Assembly: GCA_963787195.1 (NCBI GenBank)
Contig: CAWBCI010000031.1
Span: forward strand, 186,001-250,000
DNA: 64,000 nt
From: CAWBCI01 sp963787195
GTDB taxonomy: Bacteria; Bacteroidota; Bacteroidia; Bacteroidales; JAGOPY01
Direction: 5' to 3'
A program made the translations under genes and the position numbers. Positions 54,113-63,614 of the stretch are shown here, one piece after another. How positions within the stretch are numbered: the stretch's first letter is position 1; every line of letters begins with the position of its first letter. The notes beneath the pieces were generated by a model. It did no database searches. It worked only from the letters and a program-made list of their open reading frames with translations, and was not told the DNA's origin.

Positions 54113-54546
54113 GGTTGATGTGGATTATGACAAGTTATGCAATCTTCGCCCTCATAGTGCTCAACTGCATCAATCTGTTTTATAACATTTTTCGGGCTCG
54201 CCGCATTTTGTGTATGACATCGTAAACAAAACTGCCTTCCCTGGGGTATTTCCATTTTATTGTTCTCGGGCTCATCCATATGCTTATATCCGGGACCGTG
54301 GCAAACTTCACATTGTAAGGGCTTATGATTCCCCTGAGATTTAAATTCAGCAATAGAATCATGGCACATTGCGCATGTTTCCATTTGGACATATTTAGCC
54401 TCTTTAGCTGCAATTTCAGTGAGGGCTTTCCCCCGATAAGGTCCGTATTCCCGCCATGAATCGGGGGTCAGATAATATTTGAGCACCAGCATTATCCCGA
54501 TAAATACGGCAAATACTAATAATAATCGTTTTAGTTGAAGTGGCAT
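54109..54546 (-). CDS. Membrane-anchored tetraheme c-type cytochrome
   Basis: A 145-residue protein with an uncleaved N-terminal helix (LLLVFAVFIGIMLVLKYYL) and four CxxCH heme sites: CAMCH, CEVCH, CLRCH and CITCH. The order and spacing suit a small cytochrome c7/NrfH-like tetraheme protein. It heads the cytochrome-ferredoxin-NrfD operon, suggesting electron exchange with the quinone pool. No molybdopterin or nitrite/sulfite reductase catalytic subunit is present next to it. Confidence 0.88.
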   Translation of the reverse strand: MPLQLKRLLLVFAVFIGIMLVLKYYLTPDSWREYGPYRGKALTEIAAKEAKYVQMETCAMCHDSIAEFKSQGNHKPLQCEVCHGPGYKHMDEPENNKMEIPQGRQFCLRCHTQNAASPKNVIKQIDAVEHYEGEDCITCHNPHQP

Positions 54547-54978
54547 AGTACATTTATATTATTGATATAGAGAAATACTCTCCGGTGAAGATCATAATTA
54601 AAGGAAAGAATGGTTTAAATTGGGAAAGCATTTTATCGTATTTAGATATATAAATAGGTGCTAAATTTATATTAAAATAAATACGATTTCAAGACGCCTG
54701 ATCAATTTATAGAGAGTCTAAATTAAATCACCTTAAACACCTAGAGTATTAAAATCTGATAACCAATCATAAACATGAATTTAACTTTAAATAAAGTCAA
54801 ATATCAGTCTGGCATATTCTCCAACTTTTAAAGAGAAAAAATTTAATGTTATCGATATGAAGGTTTAATTTTTGAAGCTTCATATTTATTTTTAGTTCAT
54901 CCATCCTAATCATGAAAAAATATTCTTAATATAGCGTAAGCGTAAATTAGCTTCAGAAATCATTAAATTTTCTAATGA
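54547..54978. other. 432-bp AT-rich intergenic region without recognised genes
   Basis: Divergent spacer between the cytochrome operon (minus) and the cyclophilin gene (plus). Very AT-rich. I see no TAnnTTTG box, palindrome, repeat or RNA gene. Confidence 0.7.
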
Positions 54979-55626
54979 ATGAAAAAATTAATTCCTTTTC
55001 TTGCATTCTTTGGATTATTCGGGAACATATTATCACAGCCACTGCCCGGCGACAGCTTAATGAGTCTCAGAGCTCCTGACAGCTTTCATGCAGAATTCAT
55101 TACAACCAAAGGCGATTTTATAATTGAGGCTAAGCGCAATTGGTCTCCCAAAGGAGTTGACCGCTTATTCCAGCTAATTTCAGCAGGATTTTATAATGAT
55201 AACTACATCTTCAGGGTACAGCCCGATTACGTGGTTCAGTTCGGGATCTGCAATAATCCTCAACTCAATGAGTATTGGGACACAATTCCTGTACCGGATG
55301 AGCCGGTTAAAACAAGCAATCTCAAAGGCATGATTTCCTTCGCCCGGGATGGAGTGAATTCAAGGACAGTTCAGCTCTTCATTAACATGAAAGACAACCC
55401 TAAACTGGATACTGTCGATTATCAAGGACTCAGGGGATTTCCTCCCATAGCAAAAGTCATCAGCGGTTTTGATACCATCCAAAAATTTTATTCGGCTTAT
55501 GGTTTTGATCCCGCCAATGACCAGGATTCAGTCATGATTTATGGAAATGCTTACCTGAAAAAGAAATATCCGGGGCTGGATTACATTATTAGTGCGAAAA
55601 TCATTCATTTGAAGAATACCCATTAA
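54979..55626 (+). CDS. Cyclophilin-type peptidyl-prolyl isomerase
   Basis: A 215-residue exported PPIase. A signal peptide (LIPFLAFFGLFGNILSQ) is followed by a cyclophilin fold: FITTKGDFIIEAKRNWSPKGVDRLFQLI, FYNDNYIFRVQPDYVVQFGI, and the GMISFARDGVNSRTVQLFIN and FPPIAKVISGFDTI motifs. The catalytic arginine is in FRV and the usual Q-F-F-I block is degenerate (VQLFIN). Probably periplasmic. It is followed by a strong terminator. Confidence 0.93.
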   Translation: MKKLIPFLAFFGLFGNILSQPLPGDSLMSLRAPDSFHAEFITTKGDFIIEAKRNWSPKGVDRLFQLISAGFYNDNYIFRVQPDYVVQFGICNNPQLNEYWDTIPVPDEPVKTSNLKGMISFARDGVNSRTVQLFINMKDNPKLDTVDYQGLRGFPPIAKVISGFDTIQKFYSAYGFDPANDQDSVMIYGNAYLKKKYPGLDYIISAKIIHLKNTH

Positions 55627-55656
55627 AAAAGGACAGCCTGTCAGGGCTGTCCTTTT
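55627..55656. terminator. Hairpin terminator after the cyclophilin gene
   Basis: GGACAGCC (55631-55638) pairs with GGCTGTCC (55645-55652), flanked by AAAA and TTTT, a good intrinsic terminator in both directions. Confidence 0.85.
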
Positions 55657-55660
55657 CTCG

Positions 55661-55746
55661 TACCCGGAGCCGGGATCGAACCGGCACTTCCATCACTGGA
55701 AATTGGATTTTAAGTCCAACGCGTCTACCAATTCCGCCACCCGGGC
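55661..55746 (-). tRNA. tRNA-Leu (anticodon UAA)
   Basis: An 86-nt cloverleaf on the minus strand. Acceptor stem GCCCGGG pairs with TCCGGGT (two G-U pairs). The D-stem has GGTAGACGC, the anticodon loop is CTTAAAA with anticodon TAA, a long variable arm is present (class II), and the T-loop is GTTCGATCC. The 3' CCA is not encoded. Confidence 0.95.
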
Positions 55747-55861
55747 ATTTCCTTCGCGAAATCTGGTACTTAATCTTATTTAAAACACTTTCAAAGTTCA
55801 ATTTAAAAAAAATTCCCGATCACTTTGTCCCCAATTGCTCGGGCTTCGTAATCGGGACTGG

Positions 55862-55934
<73 letters not shown>

Positions 55935-56046
55935 GATTGGGAGTGCAAATTTAAACATTTTTCAATATTGGCAATAGTTTTTTGGTTTTTTTTAAAATGA
56001 ATTAAAACTTATTGAGATGAATGATGTTAATTGCTTTTCCGGTTTA

Positions 56047-56054
56047 TATTTTTG
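56047..56054 (+). promoter_or_regulatory. Possible -7 box (TATTTTTG) upstream of aqpZ
   Basis: TATTTTTG fits TAnnTTTG about 143 bp before the ATG at 56198. The distance is long and the context AT-rich. Confidence 0.3.
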
Positions 56055-56197
56055 TAATTTATTTTTAGAGATTATTTGACAAAGTTATGCCTGAATAATC
56101 CCTGAAAGATATTTTCTTCCCAACATGACTGTTAAGGTTCCATATTGGAACAGAATATATTTTGCCAATCAATATTGTTAAACTTAAACTAAAAATT

Positions 56198-56911
56198 ATG
56201 AACTCTCTTTTCAAAAAAACAGTCGCTGAATTTCTGGGCACTTTCTGGCTTGTTCTTGGAGGTTGTGGCAGTGCTGTTCTGGCTGCTGCTTTCCCGGGTT
56301 TAGGTATCGGCTTCGCCGGGGTTGCCCTGGCATTTGGATTAACTGTAGTTACCATGGCCTATGCCGTTGGGCATATCTCAGGGGCACACTTTAATCCTGC
56401 TATTTCCTTTGGTCTTTGGGCTGGAGGCCGTTTTTCGGCGAAGGAATTATTCCCCTATCTGCTTGCCCAGGTGCTGGGTGCCATAGTTGCAGGTGGAGTG
56501 CTTTATGTTATTGCCAGCGGGAAAGACGGTTTTAGCCTGAGCAATGGTTTTGCCAGCAATGGTTATGGCGCGCATTCACCCGGCGGATATTCTATGTATG
56601 CTGCCCTGGTGTCTGAAATTGTAATGACCGCAATGTTCCTCCTGGTTATCATGGGATCGACCGATAGGCTGGCCCCTTCGGGTTTTGCACCCCTGGCCAT
56701 AGGTTTGGCGCTTACCCTGATCCATTTGATCAGTATCCCGGTGACCAATACTTCAGTAAATCCGGCCAGAAGCACGGGCGTAGCTATTTTTGCAGGGGGA
56801 TGGGCCATAAATCAGCTCTGGCTATTCTGGGTGGCCCCGATCATAGGCGGAATGTTGGGTGGTTTGATATATTCCTACTTACTCGGATCTAAAACACCCG
56901 TTAAAGCCTAG
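56198..56911 (+). CDS. aqpZ: Aquaporin Z
   Basis: A 237-residue water channel of the MIP family. Six helices and the two half-helix NPA motifs, HFNPAISF and SVNPARSTG, are present. The first helix begins VAEFLGTFWLVLGGCGSAV and the SGAHFNPA filter arginine is in NPARS. Length matches E. coli AqpZ (231). The ATG at 56198 is chosen to start at MNSLFKKTVAEFLGTFW. It converges on mutS with a branched hairpin between. Confidence 0.95.
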   Translation: MNSLFKKTVAEFLGTFWLVLGGCGSAVLAAAFPGLGIGFAGVALAFGLTVVTMAYAVGHISGAHFNPAISFGLWAGGRFSAKELFPYLLAQVLGAIVAGGVLYVIASGKDGFSLSNGFASNGYGAHSPGGYSMYAALVSEIVMTAMFLLVIMGSTDRLAPSGFAPLAIGLALTLIHLISIPVTNTSVNPARSTGVAIFAGGWAINQLWLFWVAPIIGGMLGGLIYSYLLGSKTPVKA

Positions 56912-56942
56912 CGACATCATATTTTGCTCTTTTCAATTGATG

Positions 56943-56999
56943 AGGCGGCGGAACTGAGAAATCTGCTTATTTCAATGCAGAGGAAACTTTTCCGCCGCT
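56943..56999. terminator. Branched hairpin between aqpZ and mutS
   Basis: GCGGCGGAA (56945-56953) pairs with TTCCGCCGC (56990-56998), enclosing an inner TCTGC/GCAGA stem. It lies in the convergent gap and overlaps the mutS stop. Likely bidirectional. Confidence 0.55.
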
Positions 57000-59620
57000 T
57001 ATCCCTTCCCCAGTAACTTCTTGATCTCATTCAGCTTCATCAGCGCTTCCACAGGAGTCAGATTATCGACGTCAGTGTTTAAGATATCTTCCTTAATCTG
57101 GATAAGAAGAGGATCATCCAACTGAATAAAACTCAACTGAAATTCATCCTTATTTTCTTTTCCCATTTTTTTAGCAAGGCCCGAGAGTTCATCATTGCTA
57201 TGAGACCTTTCCAATACTTTCAAAAGATCATTGGCTCTTGCAATGACTTTTGGGGGCATTCCTGCCATCTTCGCCACATGGATTCCAAAGCTATGTTCAC
57301 TTCCTCCCTTTTTCATTTTGCGCAAGAAGATAACTTCGGTTCCAACTTCCTTCACTGAAATATGATAATTCTGAATACGCTTATGGGAAGCGGCCATCTC
57401 GTTGAGTTCATGATAATGGGTAGCAAACAGCACTTTAGGGCGGTAAATGGGATGTTGATGGAGGAATTCAGTGATGGCCCAGGCAATGGAAATCCCATCA
57501 TAAGTACTGGTTCCCCTTCCGATTTCATCCAGCAGTATAAGGCTTCGGGTTGAAATATTATTCAGGATGCTGGCCGTTTCGTTCATTTCAACCATAAAGG
57601 TGGATTCGCCCGAGCTGATATTATCAGAAGCCCCTACCCTGGTAAATATCTTATCGATCAGGCCGATTTTGGCTTCCGCTGCCGGCACATAGGATCCCAT
57701 CTGGGCCATCAGTACGATCAGGGCGGTCTGGCGCAAGAGAGCTGATTTGCCTGACATATTGGGACCCGTAATGATAACTATCTGTTGTTTATCATTATCA
57801 AGGTAAACATCATTCGTAACATATTTTTCACCTAAAGGAAGTTCTTTTTCAATTACCGGGTGACGACCGTCTTTAATACTCAGAACATAAGAATCGTTGA
57901 TCTCCGGACGCCGGTAGTCATTCTCCATGGCCGACAGGGCATATGACTGCAGGCAGTCAAGCCTTGCAACCAGGCTGGAATTCAATTGCACCGGTTCAAT
58001 ATAATCGATCAGGCCTTGCACCAGGTCCTCAAAGAGCCGGGTTTCCAATTCCAGGATCTTCTCTTCAGCACCCAGAATCTTTTCTTCGTATTCCTTGAGT
58101 TCCTCGGTGATATATCGCTCCGAATTTACCAGCGTCTGTTTCCTGTTCCATTCAGGCGGGACTTTGCTTTTATGAGTATTAGTAACTTCCAGATAATACC
58201 CGAAAACATTATTGTATCCCACCTTCAGAGAAGAAATCCCGGTCTGTTCGACTTCTCTTTGCTGCATTTTTTGCAGATAATCCTTACCCGAATAAAGCAG
58301 CCCCCTGAGTTCATCCAGGTCTGCTGAAACCCCTTCCCTGATAACATTGCCCTTATTGACCACAGCCGGAGGTTCCTCATTGATTTCTTTTTCAATTCTG
58401 TCACGGATGATTTTGCAGGGATTCAGCTGCTCCCCGATTTTTTCCAGGGAAGGATGTCCGGTGGATTCGCAGGATTTCTTGATCTCTTCTATTGCATATA
58501 ATGCTCTCTTCAATTGTACCAGCTCTCGGGGATTAATCCTTCCCACGGCAACTTTTGAGATGAGACGTTCCAGGTCACCCGTTATTTTGAATTGCTTCCG
58601 GATGTCTTCCGAAAAATCAGGGTGCTTAATCATATATTCGACCGTATCCAGCCTGTCCTCAATCAGTTTCTTTTCCTTCAGGGGAAGCACTATCCAACGT
58701 TTCAGCATTCTCGAACCCATAGGGGTGATGGTCTTGTCCATGACATCCAGCAAGGTCTTGCCTTTTTCATTAAAAGAACTCACAAGTTCCAGGTTACGGA
58801 CCGTGAAGCGGTCGAGCCAGACATAACGTTCCTCCTCTATCCGCGAAATATTCACTATATGACTAATCTTGTCATGATGAGTTTCGGCAAGATAATGGAA
58901 GGCCGCCCCTGCAGCAATAACGGCATTTGTCATATTCTCAACACCAAAACCTTTCAGGGATGTTGTCCCGAAATGTTTTGGCAGGATGTCATTTGCAAAT
59001 TCCGTGGTAAACACCCAGTCATCAAAAGCAAAAACATAATACTTGTCCCCGAATAATTTTTTGAACTGCTCTCTTCTGTTCTTCTGAATTATTATTTCAC
59101 TGGGATTAAATCCCTGTAGAAGTTTGTCGATATAATCCAGATTTCCCTGCGCTACATAAAACTCACCGGTGGAGATATCGAGAAAGGCAATCCCGCTAAG
59201 TTTTTCTCCTAAATGTATGCTGCACAAAAAATTGTTTTCTTTATTTTCCAGGACTTTATCATTATAAGAAACACCAGGAGTGACCAGTTCGGTAACGCCC
59301 CGTTTCACAATATTTTTTGTGAGTTTCGGATCTTCCAACTGGTCGCAAATGGCTACTCTTTGCCCGGCCCTCACAAGTTTGGGAAGGTAAGTATCAAGGG
59401 CATGATGGGGAAAACCGGCAAGCTCAATATAAGTTGCCGCACCGTTTGCCCTTCGGGTGAGAACGATGCCTAATATATTGCTGGTTTTTATCGCATCTTC
59501 GCCAAAAGTCTCATAAAAATCCCCTACCCTGAAGAGCAACAAAGCATCGGGATATTTTCGCTTGATGGAATTGTATTGCCGCATCAGCGGAGTGTCGATC
59601 ACTTCCTTCATATCAGCCAT
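56999..59620 (-). CDS. mutS: DNA mismatch repair protein MutS
   Basis: An 873-residue mismatch sensor. It has the mismatch-binding N-terminus (TPLMRQYNSIKRKYPDALLLFRVGDFYETF with phenylalanine-glutamate contact), a core with lever domains, and the ATPase: Walker A TGPNMSGKSALLRQ, Walker B LILLDEIGRGTSTYDG, and the ATHYHELNEMA sensor. Length is normal. The ATG at 59620 (MADMKEVID) is used because a -7 box overlaps the upstream M at 59644; the exact start could be 59611. Divergent from the SpoU methyltransferase gene. Confidence 0.96.
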   Translation of the reverse strand: MADMKEVIDTPLMRQYNSIKRKYPDALLLFRVGDFYETFGEDAIKTSNILGIVLTRRANGAATYIELAGFPHHALDTYLPKLVRAGQRVAICDQLEDPKLTKNIVKRGVTELVTPGVSYNDKVLENKENNFLCSIHLGEKLSGIAFLDISTGEFYVAQGNLDYIDKLLQGFNPSEIIIQKNRREQFKKLFGDKYYVFAFDDWVFTTEFANDILPKHFGTTSLKGFGVENMTNAVIAAGAAFHYLAETHHDKISHIVNISRIEEERYVWLDRFTVRNLELVSSFNEKGKTLLDVMDKTITPMGSRMLKRWIVLPLKEKKLIEDRLDTVEYMIKHPDFSEDIRKQFKITGDLERLISKVAVGRINPRELVQLKRALYAIEEIKKSCESTGHPSLEKIGEQLNPCKIIRDRIEKEINEEPPAVVNKGNVIREGVSADLDELRGLLYSGKDYLQKMQQREVEQTGISSLKVGYNNVFGYYLEVTNTHKSKVPPEWNRKQTLVNSERYITEELKEYEEKILGAEEKILELETRLFEDLVQGLIDYIEPVQLNSSLVARLDCLQSYALSAMENDYRRPEINDSYVLSIKDGRHPVIEKELPLGEKYVTNDVYLDNDKQQIVIITGPNMSGKSALLRQTALIVLMAQMGSYVPAAEAKIGLIDKIFTRVGASDNISSGESTFMVEMNETASILNNISTRSLILLDEIGRGTSTYDGISIAWAITEFLHQHPIYRPKVLFATHYHELNEMAASHKRIQNYHISVKEVGTEVIFLRKMKKGGSEHSFGIHVAKMAGMPPKVIARANDLLKVLERSHSNDELSGLAKKMGKENKDEFQLSFIQLDDPLLIQIKEDILNTDVDNLTPVEALMKLNEIKKLLGKG

Positions 59621-59641
59621 TTTCCGCAGATTTTCTTTGAA

Positions 59642-59649
59642 CAAATGTA
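59642..59649 (-). promoter_or_regulatory. Bacteroidota -7 box (TACATTTG) for mutS
   Basis: Minus-strand TACATTTG fits TAnnTTTG, 22 bp before the ATG at 59620. It overlaps the alternative start at 59644. Confidence 0.5.
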
Positions 59650-59699
59650 ATGATTTGAAAGGAAATTAACATACAAATTCTGATTACAGTAAAGCTGAT

Positions 59700-59707
59700 T
59701 ATCTTTG
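59700..59707 (+). promoter_or_regulatory. Bacteroidota -7 box (TATCTTTG) for the SpoU methyltransferase
   Basis: TATCTTTG fits TAnnTTTG and ends 6 bp before the ATG at 59714. It overlaps a TTG at 59705, which therefore is unlikely to be the start. Confidence 0.6.
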
Positions 59708-59713
59708 CTCATA

Positions 59714-60253
59714 ATGAAAAAGCTAAAAACAACCGAACTCAACAGGCTTAGCAATGCTGATTTCAAGGCTGCTGAAAAATCACCCATTGCAGTGGTACTT
59801 GATGATGTAAGAAGTGCCTATAATGTAGGCTCCGTTTTCCGGACTGCCGATGCTTTCAGGGTAGCTGTAATACATCTCTGCGGAATCTCAGCAAGACCTC
59901 CCCATAAGGATATACAAAAAACAGCCCTGGGTGCGGATGAATCCGTTGAGTGGAAATATTTCGATAAGGTAGAAGATTCGATAGCTGAACTGAAAGAACA
60001 TGGCTATGCGGTATTTGCATTTGAACAAACCGACAGCAGTATACAGATAGATGAATTTCATCCCCCAAAAAATAAAAAGGTAGCCCTTATTTTTGGACAT
60101 GAAGTCTTCGGTGTAAATGAGAGAATATTGGGGCAACTTGACGCTTGCGTTGAAATCCCGCAGTATGGGACCAAACATTCGCTGAATATCTCTGTTAGTG
60201 CCGGTATTGCTATCTGGGATACATTCAGGAAAATCAAACCCGAAAATTTCTGA
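59714..60253 (+). CDS. TrmH/SpoU family RNA 2'-O-methyltransferase
   Basis: A 179-residue SPOUT methyltransferase with a trefoil knot. Motifs: VVLDDVRSAYNVGSVFRTADAF (motif 1), LIFGHEVFGVNERILG (motif 2, with glutamate) and IPQYGTKHSLNISVSAGIAIWD (motif 3, SAM-binding knot). The catalytic arginine is in NVGSVFRTA. It lacks the N-terminal domain of larger TrmH/RlmB enzymes. It methylates ribose in tRNA or rRNA; the target cannot be specified. Confidence 0.92.
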   Translation: MKKLKTTELNRLSNADFKAAEKSPIAVVLDDVRSAYNVGSVFRTADAFRVAVIHLCGISARPPHKDIQKTALGADESVEWKYFDKVEDSIAELKEHGYAVFAFEQTDSSIQIDEFHPPKNKKVALIFGHEVFGVNERILGQLDACVEIPQYGTKHSLNISVSAGIAIWDTFRKIKPENF

Positions 60254-60317
60254 ATTTTTATCCGAAGCTTAAAGCAAAATGCTTTCATTATAATAAAACT
60301 TTGAAAATCGAATTGAA

Positions 60318-61739
60318 TTGGAAGCAGTAGAGATCATAGAAAATTTATTCCGTGAATTTCCTTTTGAACCGACGAAAGGACAGGCAGAACTGGCTGAGAA
60401 ACTGGCCCGTTTTATGGTTGACCCGGAAGCCCGCTCAGTTTTTGTCTTAAAGGGTTATGCAGGTACAGGAAAGACAAGTTTTATCAGCGCCCTGGTGAGA
60501 ATGCTCCCGAAAAGCGGAAAAAAATCTGTTTTACTGGCACCTACCGGAAGGGCGGCAAAAGTTTTCTCAGCCTTTTCAGGAAGTCCTGCCTTTACTATCC
60601 ATAAAAGGATATATTTCCAGAGGATGCGACGGGATGGAGGAATGTTTTTGGCTCTCCAGGATAATTTATACAAAAATGCTCTTTTTATTGTCGATGAAGC
60701 ATCCATGATCGCAGGGAACCAGCAGGAAGGTGAAGATCTGTTCAATTCCAGGAACCTGCTCGACGACCTGATGGATTATGTATGGCAGGGATATCGCTGC
60801 AGACTGATGCTGATAGGTGATACGGCCCAGCTTCCACCGGTGGGAATGGATCTCAGTCCGGCCCTGGATCTGGAACACTTAAAATCAAGGTATTCTCTGA
60901 AAATTTATTATCATGAGCTCACGGAAGTTATGCGTCAATCGCTCGAATCAGGCATACTCTCCAATGCGACCCGGCTTCGGAAAATGCAGCTTGAGGAAGA
61001 TGTTTCCCATAAGCTCTTCGATCTTCAGAATCATAATGATATAATTTCCATTACCGGAAATGAATTGGAAGAAGTTCTGAATACGGCCTATACCAAAGGG
61101 GAGCCTGACAAATCAGTTATTATATGCAGATCTAACAAAAGGGCCAATATATACAACCAGGAAGTCCGAAGACGGATCCTTTACCAGGAAAATGAGGTTA
61201 CATCCGGAGATCTGCTGATGGTAGTCAGAAATAATTATTTTTGGCTGGACCCTAAATCCACAGCGGGTTTTATAGCTAACGGAGACATGATCACCATCAC
61301 GCGTATAAATAAAATGGAAGAACTCTATGGCTTTCATTTTGCAGATATTAGCATGAAAATGATTGATTATCCGGATGAACCAGGACTGGATGTCAAAATC
61401 ATCCTGGATACTATTATGTCTGAATCACCATCCCTCACAAGGGAAGATTCGAAAAAACTTTTTCAGGGGGTTTTGGAGGAATATCAGGATATTCCCGACA
61501 AATCGGAGCGTTACAGGAAAATCCGGATTGATCCTTACTATAATGCCTTACAGGTTAAATTTGCCTACGCCCTGACCTGCCATAAAACACAGGGTGGACA
61601 ATGGGAGAATGTCTTCATCGACCAGGGTTACCTGACCGAAGATATGATCAATCTGGAATATCAGCGCTGGTTATATACTGCCCTCACAAGGGCTACTTCA
61701 AAAGTTTACCTGGTAAATTTCAGCGAGAAATTCTTTTAA
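60318..61739 (+). CDS. RecD-like/PIF1-type DNA helicase
   Basis: A 473-residue AAA/UvrD-like helicase from a TTG start, with no upstream in-frame ATG seen. Walker A GYAGTGKTSFISAL (about residue 46), LLAPTGRAAKVFS, Walker B FIVDEASMI, then LIGDTAQLPPVG and the UvrD C-terminal motif VKFAYALTCHKTQGGQWENVFID with LYTALTRATSKVYLV. Such single-gene proteins resemble RecD2-type helicases without the long N-terminal region. Overlaps the convergent ispF by 4 bp. Confidence 0.88.
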   Translation: MEAVEIIENLFREFPFEPTKGQAELAEKLARFMVDPEARSVFVLKGYAGTGKTSFISALVRMLPKSGKKSVLLAPTGRAAKVFSAFSGSPAFTIHKRIYFQRMRRDGGMFLALQDNLYKNALFIVDEASMIAGNQQEGEDLFNSRNLLDDLMDYVWQGYRCRLMLIGDTAQLPPVGMDLSPALDLEHLKSRYSLKIYYHELTEVMRQSLESGILSNATRLRKMQLEEDVSHKLFDLQNHNDIISITGNELEEVLNTAYTKGEPDKSVIICRSNKRANIYNQEVRRRILYQENEVTSGDLLMVVRNNYFWLDPKSTAGFIANGDMITITRINKMEELYGFHFADISMKMIDYPDEPGLDVKIILDTIMSESPSLTREDSKKLFQGVLEEYQDIPDKSERYRKIRIDPYYNALQVKFAYALTCHKTQGGQWENVFIDQGYLTEDMINLEYQRWLYTALTRATSKVYLVNFSEKFF

Positions 61740-62218
61740 AGAAGGGGGAAGATTAGTGCAACGGCATAAGCTTCCACCGCCAGGCCTTGTCCGCTGGCAT
61801 CCATTCCTTCTTTTGTTTTGGCTTTCACCGAAATATTGTCAGCAGGAATACCTGTAATAGCGGCAAGTTTTTTTTGTATTTCGGGAATGTAGGGAGATAT
61901 TCTGGGATGCTGGAGTACAATGGTAGTATCGACATTTCCTATACCATAACCCTTATCAAGGACCATTCCGATAACTTTCTTAAGTAAGATGCTACTGGAA
62001 ATACCTTTGAATTCGTCAGAGTTATCCGGGAAATGAAAGCCTATATCCCTTAAGGAAGCAGCCCCCAGGAGGGCATCGCAGAAAGCGTGTATCAGCACAT
62101 CAGCATCGGAATGGCCTACGGCTCCCTTATCAGCATCTAAAAGAACACCGCCCAGCCAGAGTTTATACCCAGGTTCTAGGCGGTGAATATCATATCCGAA
62201 ACCTATGCGGTTTCTCAT
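61736..62218 (-). CDS. ispF: 2-C-methyl-D-erythritol 2,4-cyclodiphosphate synthase
   Basis: A 160-residue trimeric enzyme of the MEP isoprenoid pathway. Characteristic motifs: RIGFGYDIHRLEPG with zinc-binding D-x-H, GHSDADVLIHAFCDALLGA, FPDNSDEFKGISS and VKAKTKEGMDASGQG. Length is standard. Its start overlaps the porV stop by 4 bp (62215-62218), so the two are co-transcribed, as in other Bacteroidota where porU, porV and ispF are neighbours. Confidence 0.97.
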   Translation of the reverse strand: MRNRIGFGYDIHRLEPGYKLWLGGVLLDADKGAVGHSDADVLIHAFCDALLGAASLRDIGFHFPDNSDEFKGISSSILLKKVIGMVLDKGYGIGNVDTTIVLQHPRISPYIPEIQKKLAAITGIPADNISVKAKTKEGMDASGQGLAVEAYAVALIFPLL

Positions 62219-63432
62219 TCTACAGGAGCTTTTGCTTTAGTCTTGGCGGAATCGAAATTAAAGACAAGTGTAAACCTGAGGGAATTCTCAAGCGGGTTTT
62301 GCTGTTCCAGCGGTACAAGATAAGCAACGTCAAGTCCAAAAACATTGTACCTGAGCCCCAAACCCAGGGTAAAAAATTTCCGGTTCCCTTTGGTGGCGTC
62401 TTCATAGAAAAAGCCTCCGCGGATGGCAAACTGTTTAGCATACCAGTACTCAAGTCCAAATGCGAAATTGAATTCCCGCATCTCCTCGCTGAATCCATAA
62501 GGGGCGTCATACCATGATTGTATCATTCCCTGTACAACCGAAATATTCGGGTTAAGGCCTTTTTCAATCACATAGTTACCCTGGGCATCGGTTACCGGTA
62601 CACCGGAGGAATCGCGCAGATAAATCGGGGGCGTGGGAACGAGTAATTTATTAATGTCGAGTGTAGTTGTGAGTGAGTTATAATCATCCAGATTAATTAA
62701 CAAAGCCCCGCCAAATCGAAGATTTGTCGGGATAAAGTCCTTTTTTATAGAGGTATTGCTGTATGATATTTTTTGTCCTATATTCGAAATATTAATACCC
62801 CAGCTAGCTCTTCCGTCGACATTCCCCAAATCCACATCTTTCTGATAATATATAGCGACATCGGCGGCAATGGAAGTCCCTGCACGGGTTTCCGAGCCTC
62901 CAACATATTGACCCAGTGTAAGATTAGAATAAATAAAACGAGCTGCTACAGCTCCTGAAATATATTCACTGAATTTACGGCTGTAGGTACCATCGAGGGT
63001 GAATTCATTGGGACGGTAAGTCCCCTTTGTTTCTCCAGCTTCATCTGTAAAAGTAATATCCCCAAGTGAAAAAAACAGCAAGCTTGCTGCAACCGTCGAA
63101 CGATCATCGATGCGGGCATATCCTGTAAGGTAGGCCAGATTAATATCGTTTACAAGCTTCCGGAGCCAGGGGCTGTACGAAACATTAAAACCAAAATCCT
63201 TTTCAATAAATGCATACTTGGCCGGATTCCAATGCATGGAATTTGCGTCCGGTTCAGTGGCTACTCCAGCTTCACCCATTGCACCTGAACGAGCATCCGG
63301 TGCAATCAGCAAAAACGGAACTGCAGTTGTGATCACCCTGGTACCATTAGTTGCATTGGTCTTGTAATTTTGCGCATATCCACCATACATCGCCAAACTC
63401 ATAAACACAAACAGAAAAAACGCTTTTTTCAT
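62215..63432 (-). CDS. porV: Type IX secretion system outer membrane channel protein PorV
   Basis: A 405-residue outer-membrane barrel with a signal peptide (MKKAFFLFVFMSLAMYGGYAQ region, cleaved near YAQ). The conserved PorV segment PDARSGAMGEAGVATEPDANSMHWNPAKYAFI is followed by alternating barrel strands and a terminal strand LRFTLVFNF near the end. PorV shuttles type IX cargo from the translocon to the attachment complex. It lies between porU and ispF, supporting the call. Confidence 0.93.
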   Translation of the reverse strand: MKKAFFLFVFMSLAMYGGYAQNYKTNATNGTRVITTAVPFLLIAPDARSGAMGEAGVATEPDANSMHWNPAKYAFIEKDFGFNVSYSPWLRKLVNDINLAYLTGYARIDDRSTVAASLLFFSLGDITFTDEAGETKGTYRPNEFTLDGTYSRKFSEYISGAVAARFIYSNLTLGQYVGGSETRAGTSIAADVAIYYQKDVDLGNVDGRASWGINISNIGQKISYSNTSIKKDFIPTNLRFGGALLINLDDYNSLTTTLDINKLLVPTPPIYLRDSSGVPVTDAQGNYVIEKGLNPNISVVQGMIQSWYDAPYGFSEEMREFNFAFGLEYWYAKQFAIRGGFFYEDATKGNRKFFTLGLGLRYNVFGLDVAYLVPLEQQNPLENSLRFTLVFNFDSAKTKAKAPVE

Positions 63433-63614
63433 TCTGATCTACCTTTTAATGATTTTTGGTCTCTGACTTGAACATTATTATTTATACTACTTTACTTCGA
63501 TTATAACCTTCCAATATGACTGGCAAATGGAATGTCTGAAATTTGAGTGCAAAATAAACGAATATTTAAATACATTATTGTCAAGAATAATATATCTCTT
63601 CTAATAATTGAGAA

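Noticed and set aside
56162..56197. Longer N-terminus for aquaporin from 56162
   Set aside because: Adds a charged lead not found in AqpZ; the ATG at 56198 gives the standard N-terminus.
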